NCBI RefSeq assembly: GCF_032108445.1
Contig: NZ_CP134876.1
Coordinates: 6,634,001-6,698,000, forward strand
Length of the DNA: 64,000 nt
Direction of reading: 5' to 3'
Source: Micromonospora halotolerans
GTDB lineage: Bacteria > Actinomycetota > Actinomycetes > Mycobacteriales > Micromonosporaceae
Shown here: positions 8,002 to 16,464 of the stretch, one piece after another
Layout of the letters: the number at the start of each line of letters is the position of its first letter
How positions within the stretch are numbered: the first letter of the stretch is position 1
Translations under genes and position numbers: made by a program
The notes under the pieces: generated by a model
Told to the model about the DNA's origin: nothing
Databases searched by the model: none
Seen by the model: the letters and a program-made list of their open reading frames with translations, nothing else

Positions 8002-8433
8002 TCAGCGGATGAGGGCGCGGGTGAGGAGGTGCTGCAGGACGTCCTGCTCTTCGGGGGCCAGCGGGGACAGAGGCGAGTCTTCGGAGAGCAGCTCGAGGAG
8101 GCGTTCGCGCAGTTCGGCGCCCTTGGGGGTCAGGACGAGCTGCTTGGCGCGTCGGTCGCCGGGATGTGGATGGCGTTCCAGGTAGCCCTGCTCTTCGAGG
8201 CGATCGGCGATGAAGGTGACGTTGGAGGGCTCGCAGCTCATCCGTTCGGCGAGTTCGCGCAGGGTCATGGGGCCGGTCAGCTCGCGCAGCGCGGTGCCCT
8301 GCGAGGCGGTGAGACCGAGGGTGGCCGCCCGGACCCGAAGGTGGGCTTCGATCTGACTGGCCAGGTCCTTGACCAGCCCGCACAGCTGGCGATCGCCGTC
8401 GCCTTGGGCTGGGGTCTCGCGCTCGGTGGCCAT
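8002..8433 (-). CDS. MarR-family transcriptional regulator
   Basis: 143 residues. Winged helix with LRELAERMSCEPSNVTFIADRLEEQGYLER and the beta-wing HPGDRRAKQLVLTPKG; N- and C-terminal helices form the MarR dimer interface. One cysteine (C66-like, in MSCEPSN) sits in the recognition region and another at the N-terminus. Divergent from the MBL hydrolase gene across a spacer with a perfect 9-bp inverted repeat, which makes it the likely local repressor of that gene and of the aldo/keto reductase behind it. Inducer unknown. Confidence 0.87.
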   Translation of the reverse strand: MATERETPAQGDGDRQLCGLVKDLASQIEAHLRVRAATLGLTASQGTALRELTGPMTLRELAERMSCEPSNVTFIADRLEEQGYLERHPHPGDRRAKQLVLTPKGAELRERLLELLSEDSPLSPLAPEEQDVLQHLLTRALIR

Positions 8434-8445
8434 GGCAACAAGTCT

Positions 8446-8468
8446 ACTGCAACTCGGATAGTTGCAGT
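8446..8468. promoter_or_regulatory. MarR operator (perfect 9-bp inverted repeat)
   Basis: ACTGCAACT and AGTTGCAGT separated by 5 nt. A second, looser copy (AGTTGTAACT, 8481-8490) follows 12 bp on. They overlap a plausible promoter for the 8544 gene (TTGCAG 8462, TAACTT 8486), so bound MarR would block it and could also control its own gene. Confidence 0.65.
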
Positions 8469-8543
8469 TAGATCTGTTCTAGTTGTAACTTCCAGTCGAT
8501 GCCGCCACCCGGCGGCACCTTCTCGAGCACGAGGTAGAACCAT

Positions 8544-9422
8544 ATGGCCACGACGCCCGATCTCGACCGCATACGGCTGACGAGCGCATCGCGCGCTCGT
8601 TCGCTCCGCCTGGGTGATCTGACGATCACCCACGTCCCGGACGGGCTGGCCCGGCTCAAACCGCGCGGCTGGCTGCCCGCCGCCACCGACACTGACTGGG
8701 CGGCCTACCGCGATCATCTCGACGACGACGGCTTCCTGGTCGCGAGCATCGGCGGGCTGTTGGTCGAGCGAGGTGACCGAGCGCTGCTCATCGACGCCGG
8801 GTTCGGACCCGAGTCCCACCCCGACGACCCGACCAACCCGCTGGTGGGAAGTATCTACGGCGGCGAGTTGCTGGACAGCCTGCGGCCGCTGGGCCGCGAG
8901 CCGAGCCGGATCGAGGCCGTCGCCATCACCCACCTGCACAACGACCACCTGGGCTGGGCCTGGAGCACCGCGCAACCGTTCGGGCACGCCACCCACTTCG
9001 TCGCGGCACCCGAGTGGGAGCGGCGCGACCTGGCCGCCGAGGGCGGGGCGACCGAGGAACGTCTGGCCACCTTCGCGACCCGCGTCCGTCCGGTCGAGGA
9101 CAGCGAGGAGATCTTCCCCGGCGTGCGGGCCTCGTTCGCGGCCGGACACACCGTCGGCCACACCACGTACACCATCACCGGCGGCGACCGGCGGCTCATC
9201 GCGTTCGGCGACGCACTGCACGCGCCTGTCCAGGTCACCCACCCCGAATGGTCCTGCGCGATCGACCACGACCCCGCCGAATCCGCCGAGTACCGCCGCC
9301 GTCTGGTCGAAGAGCTGAGCCGCCCCGACACCATCGGCTACGGCTGCCACTTCGCCGACGTGGTCTTCGGGCGCGCCGAGCGCCGCTCCGACGGCCGGTT
9401 CACCTGGATCCCCGTCGCCTGA
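8544..9422 (+). CDS. MBL-fold metallo-hydrolase
   Basis: 292 residues. Metal motif HLHNDH at residues 130-135 (HxHxDH), AGHTVGHTTY for the next histidine, FGDALHAP for the bridging Asp, and a distal His in YGCHFADVV. The fold starts with LGDLTITHVPDG. Close in style to AttM/quorum-quenching-lactonase-like and other MBL hydrolases of unknown substrate. ATG 8544 has GAGGT 8 nt upstream. It lies under the MarR operator and 79 bp ahead of an aldo/keto reductase in the same direction, which suggests a small inducible detoxification unit. Confidence 0.85.
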   Translation: MATTPDLDRIRLTSASRARSLRLGDLTITHVPDGLARLKPRGWLPAATDTDWAAYRDHLDDDGFLVASIGGLLVERGDRALLIDAGFGPESHPDDPTNPLVGSIYGGELLDSLRPLGREPSRIEAVAITHLHNDHLGWAWSTAQPFGHATHFVAAPEWERRDLAAEGGATEERLATFATRVRPVEDSEEIFPGVRASFAAGHTVGHTTYTITGGDRRLIAFGDALHAPVQVTHPEWSCAIDHDPAESAEYRRRLVEELSRPDTIGYGCHFADVVFGRAERRSDGRFTWIPVA

Positions 9423-9501
9423 CCGTCCCACCCCGGGGTGGCGGCGCAGCGTTCGCGGTGCCAGCAACTCGTACTAATTGCCAGAGAAACGGAGAACTGT
9501 C

Positions 9502-10479
9502 ATGAAGCACATCAAGCTGGGGGACCTGGACGTCTCCCGTATCGGTCTGGGCCTGGTCTCGATGTCCTACGCCTACACGGGAGCCGGCACGGACGACGCC
9601 GAGTCGATCCGCACCATCCACCGGGCCCTGGACCTGGGCGTCACCTTCCTCGACACCGCCGAGGTCTACGGGCCGTACATCAACGAGGAACTCCTCGGCA
9701 AGGCGCTCAAGGGCCGCCGCGAACAGGCCGTGGTGGCAACGAAGTTCGGCATGATCTCGCATGCGGGCGGCGGGGCAGGGCAACTCGACAGCAGCCCGGC
9801 CAACATCCGCACCGCCGTCGAAGGCTCGCTCAGGCGGCTGGGCACCGACTACATCGACCTGTACTACCAGCACCGAGTCGATCCGAACACGCCCATCGAG
9901 GACACCGTCGGGACGCTGGCCGAACTGGTCAGCGAGGGCAAGATCCGCCACATCGGCCTGTCCGAGGCCGGACCGGAGACGATCCGCCGCGCCCACGCCG
10001 TGCATCCCATCGCTGCCGTCCAGTCGGAGTACTCCCTGTGGACCCGGCACCCGGAGGCACAGGTGCTGCCCCTGCTGCGCGAGCTGAACATCGGCTTCGT
10101 GCCCTACTCGCCCCTGGGACGCGGATTCCTCACCGGGCAGATCCGCTCGACCAGCGGCTTCGATGAGACCGACCTGCGTAAGAACAACCCGCGCTTCACG
10201 GGCGAGAACTTCCAGCGCAACCTGCGTCTCGCAGACGAGGTCCAGGCCGTTGCCGCCGAAGCGGGTGTCACCGCGGCGCAGGTCGCACTGGCCTGGCTGC
10301 TGACCCGGGGCGACGACATCGCCCCCATCCCCGGCACCAAGCGCGTGGCACGCGTCGAGGAGAACAGTGCCGCCGACGCCGTGGAGCTGACCGCCGAGCA
10401 GATCGAGAAGCTCGACAACCTTCCTCCCGCTGTCGGCGAGACCCATGACGAAGCCGCGATGCGCCTGCTGGAGCGCTGA
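9502..10479 (+). CDS. Aldo/keto reductase
   Basis: 325 residues from ATG 9502 (GGAGA 8 nt upstream; an upstream TTG adds 8 unlikely residues). Full AKR catalytic tetrad: Asp51 and Tyr56 in DTAEVYG, Lys81 in VATKFG, His124 in YYQHRVD. The C-terminal NADPH site has PIPGTKR and EENSAA. Resembles the AKR13/YakC-like group common in actinobacteria. Probably reduces a reactive aldehyde or quinone; co-directed with the MBL hydrolase under a MarR regulator. Confidence 0.92.
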   Translation: MKHIKLGDLDVSRIGLGLVSMSYAYTGAGTDDAESIRTIHRALDLGVTFLDTAEVYGPYINEELLGKALKGRREQAVVATKFGMISHAGGGAGQLDSSPANIRTAVEGSLRRLGTDYIDLYYQHRVDPNTPIEDTVGTLAELVSEGKIRHIGLSEAGPETIRRAHAVHPIAAVQSEYSLWTRHPEAQVLPLLRELNIGFVPYSPLGRGFLTGQIRSTSGFDETDLRKNNPRFTGENFQRNLRLADEVQAVAAEAGVTAAQVALAWLLTRGDDIAPIPGTKRVARVEENSAADAVELTAEQIEKLDNLPPAVGETHDEAAMRLLER

Positions 10480-10530
10480 CCGACAACGTTCCAGCCGGTC
10501 AAGCCGGCGAACACCTCATCGAGCGGTTCG

Positions 10531-10575
10531 GTGCGCAGCGTGCAGACACAGTGACGGTGTCTGCACGCTGCGCAC
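10531..10575. terminator. Strong bidirectional hairpin between convergent genes
   Basis: Perfect 19-bp stem with a 7-nt loop (AGTGACG), between the aldo/keto reductase (+) and the hydroxyacid dehydrogenase (-). One of the longest perfect stems in the window. Confidence 0.8.
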
Positions 10576-10629
10576 CACGGGCCGGCGGCCTTCGAGACGC
10601 CTTCCCGGCCAAGGCCGGAGTCGGAAGAG

Positions 10630-11583
10630 TCAGGTCAGCACCCGGGTCGGGCTGCCGTCGAGGAAGGCGCCGATGTCATCCGCGGCGTCCCGGTAGAACG
10701 TCGCGTAGTTCCGCTCGCTGACGTAGCCGAGGTGCGGCGTGGCCAGCACGTTCGGCAGCGTACGGAAGTCATGACCGGCGGGCAGCGGTTCCTCGTCGAA
10801 CACGTCCAGCCCGGCCCCCGCGATCCGCCCCTCGCGCAGCGCGGACGCCAGGGCGGACTGGTCGACGATCGCGGCCCGCGAGGTGTTGACGAGGTAGGCG
10901 GTGGGCTTCATCTGCGCGAGTTCCCGCGCGCCGACGAGCCCGCGGGTCCGGTCGCTGAGCACGAGGTGAACGGAGACGACGTCGGAGCCGGCGAACAGGG
11001 CGTCCAGGCCGGGAGCCAGCCGCGCGCCACCCTCCTCGGCCCGCTCGCGCGTCAGGTTCTGGCTCCAGGCCAGCACGTCCATGCCGAACGCCCGGCCGAT
11101 CGCCGCCACCTGCGACCCGATCCTGCCCAGGCCGAGCAGCCCGAGCGTACGTCCGTGCAGGTCGGTGCCGAGGGTGTGCTGCCAGGGACCGTCGGTGCGC
11201 AGCGCGGTCGCCTCGGGCACCAGGTGGCGTGCCAGGCCGAGGATCAGCGCCCACGTCAGCTCGACCGTCGGGGTCAAGCCGCCGCCCGTGCCGCACACCG
11301 TGACGCCGTGCGCCCGCGCCGCCGCCAGGTCGATGGCGGCGTTGCTCATGCCGGTCGTGACGAGCAGCCGCAGGTGGGGCAACCGGTCGAACACCTCGGC
11401 GGGAAACGGCGTGCGTTCCCTCATGGCGACGACGATCTCGCAGTCGTGGATGGCCGCCACGAGCTCGTCGGCGCTGGTGAAGTGCTCGCGGAAGCTGGTG
11501 GCCCGGACCCGGGACCAGTCCGCCAGGCCGAGTGCCACCCCCTGATAGTCGTCCAGCACAGCGCACCGAGGATAAGTTGACAT
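10630..11583 (-). CDS. D-2-hydroxyacid dehydrogenase family protein
   Basis: 317 residues from ATG 11583. NAD-binding Rossmann signature LGLLGLGRIGSQVA; catalytic Arg in NTSRAAIVD, Glu in FDEEPLP, His in TPHLGY. Related to phosphoglycerate/glyoxylate/formate dehydrogenases; substrate not determinable. The start is chosen because TACGAT lies 8 nt upstream with no Shine-Dalgarno, a leaderless pattern; an upstream ATG (11616) adds 11 residues without homology. Convergent with the aldo/keto reductase. Confidence 0.9.
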   Translation of the reverse strand: MSTYPRCAVLDDYQGVALGLADWSRVRATSFREHFTSADELVAAIHDCEIVVAMRERTPFPAEVFDRLPHLRLLVTTGMSNAAIDLAAARAHGVTVCGTGGGLTPTVELTWALILGLARHLVPEATALRTDGPWQHTLGTDLHGRTLGLLGLGRIGSQVAAIGRAFGMDVLAWSQNLTRERAEEGGARLAPGLDALFAGSDVVSVHLVLSDRTRGLVGARELAQMKPTAYLVNTSRAAIVDQSALASALREGRIAGAGLDVFDEEPLPAGHDFRTLPNVLATPHLGYVSERNYATFYRDAADDIGAFLDGSPTRVLT

Positions 11584-11631
11584 GACACACAATCGTACGG
11601 TCCCGGGCACCAGCACGATCGGAAAGCGGGC

Positions 11632-12522
11632 CTAAGCCGCCCGGGCGGCGGTACGGCGGCGCACCTCGGCGAGCATCTCGTCCACCGAGCCGGCCGGGTC
11701 GGTGACCGGGAACTGCACCGCCCGCACCACCGCCTCCGGGTCCAGCAGCAGGGTGAGCCGCTTCAACCGGGCCACGCCTCCGGCCCGGAAGGTCGGCAGC
11801 AGCAGGCCGGCGGCGAGCCGACCGTCCTCGTCGGACAGCAGCGGGAACGGCAACCGGGCGTGCGCGGCGAAGGCGGCGAGCTGGTCCGGGCGCTGGGTGC
11901 TCACCCCCCGCACCTCGGCTCCGGCCGCGTGGAACAGCGGGTGCCGGTCGGCGTACGTCCGCGACTCCAGCGTGCACCCGGCGGCGCCGGGGATCTCACC
12001 CCAGTCCGGCGGGAGGGCCGGTGCGCCGGGCGCGAACGCCCCCGGGAAGAGGTAGAGCACGGTCCACCGCCCGGGCGCCGCCGGCGGCTCCGCGCCGCCG
12101 TCGTGCCGGCGCAGGCTCATCCGGGGTACGCGGCGGCCGACCAGCCGGTGCGCCCGGCGGGCCTCGGCCGAGTCCTCGTCGGCGGTGGCGGTCAGCGCGC
12201 CGTCGCCCATGACGTGCCGGGTGCCCCAGTCCTGGAGGGCGACCAGCACGGGCAGCAGTGCCTCCCCTTTCGCGGTGAGCAGGTAGTCGTGGCGCGGCGG
12301 GTGCGCCGAGTAGGGCTCACGCCGCAGCACGCCGTGCGTGACCAGCCCGCCGAGCCGCTCGGTGAGCGCCCGCCGGCTGACGCCCAGCTCGCGCTGCAGC
12401 CCGTCGAACCGGGTGACGCCGCCGGCGACTTCGCGCACGATCAGCACGGTCCACCAGTCGCCCAGCACGCCGAGCGCCTGCGCGATGCCGCAGTCGGCGT
12501 CGCCGAGGTCCGCCCGTCTCAC
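11632..12522 (-). CDS. HxlR-type winged-helix regulator fused to a peroxiredoxin-like (AhpC/TSA) domain
   Basis: 296 residues from GTG 12522 (GGGAGGTGGG 6 nt upstream). Residues 1-105 are a full HxlR domain: ADCGIAQALGVLGDWWTVLI, FDGLQRELGVSRRALTERL, and the wing PPRHDYLLTAKG. It keeps the N-terminal Cys11 that acts as a sensor in some HxlR proteins. After a linker, about 150-270 resembles thioredoxin-fold peroxiredoxins: TVLYLFPGAFAPG, then GAAGCTLESRTYADRH with the candidate peroxidatic Cys in GCT, and VRGVSTQ. HxlR regulators are normally about 110 residues, so this is a fusion. It may sense oxidants or electrophiles and control the divergent MFS transporter. Function of the second domain is inferred. 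Confidence 0.82.
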   Translation of the reverse strand: MRRADLGDADCGIAQALGVLGDWWTVLIVREVAGGVTRFDGLQRELGVSRRALTERLGGLVTHGVLRREPYSAHPPRHDYLLTAKGEALLPVLVALQDWGTRHVMGDGALTATADEDSAEARRAHRLVGRRVPRMSLRRHDGGAEPPAAPGRWTVLYLFPGAFAPGAPALPPDWGEIPGAAGCTLESRTYADRHPLFHAAGAEVRGVSTQRPDQLAAFAAHARLPFPLLSDEDGRLAAGLLLPTFRAGGVARLKRLTLLLDPEAVVRAVQFPVTDPAGSVDEMLAEVRRRTAARAA

Positions 12523-12567
12523 ATCCCACCTCCCGCTCAGCTCGCAGGCCCGACTATAGTGCGTTTC

Positions 12568-12578
12568 AGTTTGGAACT
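12568..12578. promoter_or_regulatory. Candidate HxlR operator in the HxlR/MFS divergent spacer
   Basis: AGTT-TGG-AACT inverted repeat. On the minus strand it lies just upstream of a TATAGT -10 box (12553-12558) for the HxlR-peroxiredoxin gene, a position suited to autoregulation. Confidence 0.4.
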
Positions 12579-12605
12579 CACTGGCTCGGATCGGGGGTTG
12601 GCGGC

Positions 12606-13871
12606 ATGTCCGTCGGGCAGGGGGCCGGGGTGTTCTGGCGCTGGTGGACCGCCGGCACCACCAGTTCGGTGGGGTCGGCGGTCGGTGCCGTGGCGTTGCC
12701 GCTCACCGCACTGACCGTGCTGGACGCGTCCGCGTTCGAGATGGGGCTCGTGGCCGCCGCGAGCTACGTGGCCTGGCTGGTCATCGGGCTGCCCGCCGGC
12801 GTGATCGTGCAACGGCTGCCGCTGCGCGGGGCGCAGGTCGGCGCCGACCTGGCCCGGGCGGCCGCGGTGGTCTCCGTGCCGCTCGCCTGGTGGTGGGGCC
12901 GGCTCACCGTGACCCAGCTGGTGGTCGTGGCGCTGGTGGTCAGCTTCGCCAACGTGCTGTTCGACGTCGCCAACGCCACCTTCCTGCCGGCCATCGTGGG
13001 CCGCGACCAGCTGCACGCCCGCAACAGCCTCACCTCGGCCACCCACGCCGCCACCCAGCTCAGCGGCCCGTCCCTGGGCGGCGTCGCCGTGCAGGCGCTC
13101 GGCGCGGTGCCGGCCGTGCTGGTCGACGCGGCCAGCTACCTGGTCTCCGCGGCGCTGCTCGGGTCGCTGCCCGCCCGCCGGGTCGACGCACCGGACCGCT
13201 GGCCCCCGGTCCGCGCCATGATCGGCGAGGGTTGGCGGTACGTCAGCCGGCACCCGGTGATGGGCCCGACCATGTGGACGGCCACCGCGGTCAACTTCGT
13301 CTGCGGGGCGCAGCTGGCCGTCTACCCCCTCTACCTGGTTCGCGAGCTGCACGCCCCGGCCGCGCTGGTCGGTGTGCTGCTCGCGGTCGAGGGGGTCGGC
13401 TCACTGGTCGGCGCGACCCTGACCCCCTGGATCACCGGGCGCTGGGGCACCGCCCGGTCGCTGCTGGTCGCCTGCGTGGTGTCCGTCGGCGGGGCGTTCC
13501 TGGTGCCGCTGGGCGCCGGCTGGCCGGCGTACCTCGCGTTCGCGGCCGGCAACGTGCTCTTCGCCGGTGGCGTCGTGGTGCTCAGCGTGACCACCCGCAC
13601 CTACCGGCAGATCGCCAGCCCACCCGACCTGCTCTCCCGGGTGATGGCCACGGTCCGCTTCGTCTCCTGGGGCGCCATCCCGGTGGGCGGGCTGCTCGCC
13701 GGGGCGCTCGCCGGGCTCGCCGGAGGCCGGGTCACCCTGTTCTGCTTCGCCGCGGCCACCGTGTTGGCTCCCCTGGCCCTGCTGCTGTCCCCGGTGCGCC
13801 GCCTGCGCGACCTGGCCGACCTGCGGATCGAGGAGCCGACCGACCGGGAGAGCGTCGCGGCGGCCCGCTGA
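12606..13871 (+). CDS. MFS transporter (enterobactin exporter/EntS-like)
   Basis: 421 residues with about 12 hydrophobic segments. The motif between TM2 and TM3 (IGLPAGVIVQRLPLRGAQ) and RPPxRAMIGEGWRYVSRHP between the halves resemble the MFS_3/MFS_1 group that includes EntS-like and macrolide exporters. FWRWWTAGTTSSVGSAV at the N-terminus is typical of this group. Divergent from the HxlR-peroxiredoxin gene, so it likely exports a toxic or redox-active compound. The stop is 11 bp from the stop of a convergent gene, leaving almost no terminator space. Confidence 0.88.
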   Translation: MSVGQGAGVFWRWWTAGTTSSVGSAVGAVALPLTALTVLDASAFEMGLVAAASYVAWLVIGLPAGVIVQRLPLRGAQVGADLARAAAVVSVPLAWWWGRLTVTQLVVVALVVSFANVLFDVANATFLPAIVGRDQLHARNSLTSATHAATQLSGPSLGGVAVQALGAVPAVLVDAASYLVSAALLGSLPARRVDAPDRWPPVRAMIGEGWRYVSRHPVMGPTMWTATAVNFVCGAQLAVYPLYLVRELHAPAALVGVLLAVEGVGSLVGATLTPWITGRWGTARSLLVACVVSVGGAFLVPLGAGWPAYLAFAAGNVLFAGGVVVLSVTTRTYRQIASPPDLLSRVMATVRFVSWGAIPVGGLLAGALAGLAGGRVTLFCFAAATVLAPLALLLSPVRRLRDLADLRIEEPTDRESVAAAR

Positions 13872-13881
13872 CCTGAGGCCC

Positions 13882-14955
13882 TCAGTCCGGCAGGACGGCC
13901 GCGGCGACCCGGCGGGCCCGCGCCGGGCGGGTGAGCACGTCGACGTTGTCGAGGTACTGGTCCACCGCGCCGACCGGCGGGCGGGCACGCAGCTCCGGGT
14001 CCGCGATGGCGGCGCGCAGCGCGGCGGTGAACCGCTCGGCGTGCAGGACGAGGAACGGCCGGCCGTGGAACGGCCGGGCGGCCGGGTCGACCGGCACGGC
14101 CAGCCCGGTGTCGTTCGTCCACGCCGCCACCGCCTCCAGCGCCCGGACCAGCCCGGCCTGCCGCCGGGGCCACCCGCCCGCCCCGAGGGCGACGGTCAGC
14201 GCGTCCACCACCGGCGCCGCGGCCGGCAACGCGGCGAAGACCGTGCCGAGCCATTTCGCGTACGGGGGCCAGCGGCGGTGCAGCAGCAGGCCGAGCCGCA
14301 TCAGGTCACGGGCCAGCCCGGCGGTCACCACCCGGCTGCCCAGCTCGTCGCCGACCTCGGCGCAGCGGCCGGCCAGGTGCTCGGCCTGCCCGACCCGCTG
14401 CCACCCGGCCGCCAGCACGTGCCGCCAGACGTCGTCCGGATACCACGCCAGGCGGGCCCGGACGTCGGTGAGCGCCCCGCCCAGCCCGTCGTGGAACACC
14501 GCCCCGCCGGTCAGCTCGGCGAGCCGCTGGGTGGGCGTGGCCAGCCAGTCCGCCACCGTCATCCCGGCCCGCGGGTCCCCGCCCAGCCGCTCCCGCAGCC
14601 ACGCCCCCAGTTCGTCGACGCTCACCCCGTGCCGCTCGCCGTCTGCGCGGACCACGCCGAGCCGGGCCGTCGGGCCGCCGGTGAACCGGGTCGGCCAGCC
14701 GAGGAACTCGGCCGGCAGTTCCGCGTCGAGGACCGCCCGTACGGGCGCCACCTCGGCCGCGTCGGCGACGAAGAGCTGGGTGCGTGGCCCCCAGTCGTGG
14801 TCGGTCGACCGGGGCGTGTCCAGGCCGAGCAGCTCGGAGCCGCCGTCGAGCAGTGCGGCCGCGTAGCGCAGGCCGGGCAGCCGGCGCGCCAGCAGCGGGG
14901 CGACCACCTCGTCGTGGAAGCGGTGCGCCAGGGTCAGCCCGGGTACGAACGTCAC
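13882..14955 (-). CDS. DUF4037 nucleotidyltransferase-like protein
   Basis: 357 residues starting at GTG 14955. The region LLDGGSELLGLDTPRSTDHDWGPR (residues about 35-58) is a nucleotidyltransferase-type GS...DxD motif, and the C-terminal half is the alpha-helical domain of DUF4037 (MRLGLLLHRRWPPYAKWLGT). Related in fold to aminoglycoside nucleotidyltransferases, but the substrate is not known. Monocistronic in appearance, between an MFS gene (convergent) and a dehalogenase-like gene. Confidence 0.8.
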   Translation of the reverse strand: MTFVPGLTLAHRFHDEVVAPLLARRLPGLRYAAALLDGGSELLGLDTPRSTDHDWGPRTQLFVADAAEVAPVRAVLDAELPAEFLGWPTRFTGGPTARLGVVRADGERHGVSVDELGAWLRERLGGDPRAGMTVADWLATPTQRLAELTGGAVFHDGLGGALTDVRARLAWYPDDVWRHVLAAGWQRVGQAEHLAGRCAEVGDELGSRVVTAGLARDLMRLGLLLHRRWPPYAKWLGTVFAALPAAAPVVDALTVALGAGGWPRRQAGLVRALEAVAAWTNDTGLAVPVDPAARPFHGRPFLVLHAERFTAALRAAIADPELRARPPVGAVDQYLDNVDVLTRPARARRVAAAVLPD

Positions 14956-15015
14956 TCCGCCAGTCTGCGCACGACGGGCCGCCCGCGCCGCCCGGTTTCC
15001 GCCCTACGCCGCCGG

Positions 15016-15873
15016 TCAGCGGAGGTGGTGGCGGTCCGCCCAGGCGGAGATGGCGGCGGCGATCTCGGCGGGACGGTCCTCCGGTGCGTGGTGGCCGGCC
15101 GGCCCGCACGCCACCGTCTCCAGGGCCGCCATGTTCCGCGCGCACCAGTCGGCCAGCTCCGGGGTGATCAGCAGCGTCGGTGAGCCCTCGAAGGTCAGCA
15201 GCAGCTTCGGCACCCCGTCGCTGGCGGCCAGCCACCGGTCGTACGCCTCGATCCGGGCGACCAGCTCGGCCGGCTCACCGCCGAGCGGCATCTGACGCGC
15301 CCAGGCCAGCAGCGGCCGGCGGCTCTCCCGGCCCGGGTACGGCGCGAGGTAGGTCTTCAGGTCCTCCTCCCCCACCGGCTGGAGCACCCCGCCGGTGAAC
15401 GCCTGCCGGACGAGCAGGTCCTGGTCGAGCACGAGCTGCTCGCCCACGCCCGGCGTGCGGATCGCCTCGGACCGGGCCCGGGCCTGCGGCGAGAGGTCGC
15501 TCCACGCCATCGGCTTGACCATGGTCTCCAGGAACGCCACGCCGCGGACCCGATCGGGGTGCCGGGCCGCCCAGTCGAAGGCGAGCGCGCCGCCCCAGTC
15601 GTGGCCGACCAGCACCACGTCGGTCAGGTCGAGCGCGTCGAACCAGGCGTCCAGGTAGCGGGCGTGGTCGGCGAAGAGGTACGGGGAGTCGGGCTTGCCG
15701 GAGCGGCCCATGCCGATGAGGTCGGGTGCGAGCAGCCGGCCCGCCCCGATCCGGGGCAGCACCCCGCGCCAGGTGTGCGACGAGCCGGGGTTGCCGTGCA
15801 GGAAGACGAACGTCGGCCCGTCGCCGGTCTCCGTGTGGTGGATGGTCGAGTCGAGCACGTGCCTCTCGGGCAT
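15016..15873 (-). CDS. dhaA: Haloalkane dehalogenase-like alpha/beta hydrolase
   Basis: 285 residues. Alpha/beta hydrolase with an aspartate nucleophile: Asp92 in VGHDWGGAL, followed by the halide-binding Trp93, and Asn27 in LHGNPGSS, which matches the second halide-stabilising residue of subfamily HLD-II (DhaA/LinB). Glu116 in FLETM is the catalytic acid and the His in AGHHAPED the base. Start ATG 15873 has AAGGAG 9 nt upstream. The upstream MarR gene reads the same way, 39 bp away, and probably shares its transcript. Could also be an epoxide-hydrolase-like member, but the Glu at strand 6 and the Asn favour dehalogenase. Confidence 0.85.
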   Translation of the reverse strand: MPERHVLDSTIHHTETGDGPTFVFLHGNPGSSHTWRGVLPRIGAGRLLAPDLIGMGRSGKPDSPYLFADHARYLDAWFDALDLTDVVLVGHDWGGALAFDWAARHPDRVRGVAFLETMVKPMAWSDLSPQARARSEAIRTPGVGEQLVLDQDLLVRQAFTGGVLQPVGEEDLKTYLAPYPGRESRRPLLAWARQMPLGGEPAELVARIEAYDRWLAASDGVPKLLLTFEGSPTLLITPELADWCARNMAALETVACGPAGHHAPEDRPAEIAAAISAWADRHHLR

Positions 15874-15912
15874 GTCCCGGCGCTCCTTCGTCAGTCGGGT
15901 GGATCGGGTTCG

Positions 15913-16374
15913 TCAGTCGGGTGGGTCGAGCGGGGCGTCCAGCAGCGCGGTCAGGTCACGGACGAACCCCGCCGTGCGCGGGTCGTCCCGGCCCCCGAGG
16001 GGGGCGAGCAACTGGCCGAGCAGCGCCTGGACGGTGTCGATCGCCGGGCGGACCACCTCGCGACCGCGGTCGGTCAGGGTGAGCCGGACCGCCCGGGTGT
16101 CGGCCGCGTCGCGCTCCCGCCCGACCAGGCCGTCGGCCTCCAGGGCCCGGGCCAGCTTCGACACGTAGAGCGGCTCCAGGCCGGTGTGGTCGGCCAGCTC
16201 CCGCTGGCTCGGGTGCAGGCCGGCGCGGCGCATCCCGTGCAGCGACGAGAGCAGCACGTACTGCGCGTGGGTGAGGCCGAGCGGGGCGAGCGCCCGGTCG
16301 ACCGCCACCCTCCAGCGCATCGCCAGCCGCCAGACCAGATGGCCGGGGCTGGGACCGATCGGGATTCCGTCCAT
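15913..16374 (-). CDS. MarR-family transcriptional regulator
   Basis: 153 residues, winged helix (HPSQRELADHTGLEPLYVSKLARALEADGLV) with wing RDAADTRAVRLTLTDRG. ATG 16374 lacks a Shine-Dalgarno but has TACTGT 7 nt upstream, so the mRNA is probably leaderless. A perfect 19-bp palindrome 13 bp upstream is its likely operator. It precedes the dehalogenase-like gene on the same strand and is divergent from the exonuclease gene. Confidence 0.88.
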   Translation of the reverse strand: MDGIPIGPSPGHLVWRLAMRWRVAVDRALAPLGLTHAQYVLLSSLHGMRRAGLHPSQRELADHTGLEPLYVSKLARALEADGLVGRERDAADTRAVRLTLTDRGREVVRPAIDTVQALLGQLLAPLGGRDDPRTAGFVRDLTALLDAPLDPPD

Positions 16375-16387
16375 GTCGGAAACAGTA

Positions 16388-16406
16388 CATGTACATGATG
16401 TACATG
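16388..16406. promoter_or_regulatory. MarR operator (perfect 19-bp palindrome)
   Basis: CATGTACAT-G-ATGTACATG: two perfect 9-bp arms around one base. It is strikingly AT-rich for the region and sits at the MarR gene's -10/-35 region, and about 60 bp before the exonuclease start. Confidence 0.75.
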
Positions 16407-16464
16407 GCTAGTGTTTCGGTGGCGGGTCCCCCACCTCGTCGGTGGGCTGTGCCAGGCTGTCGGC

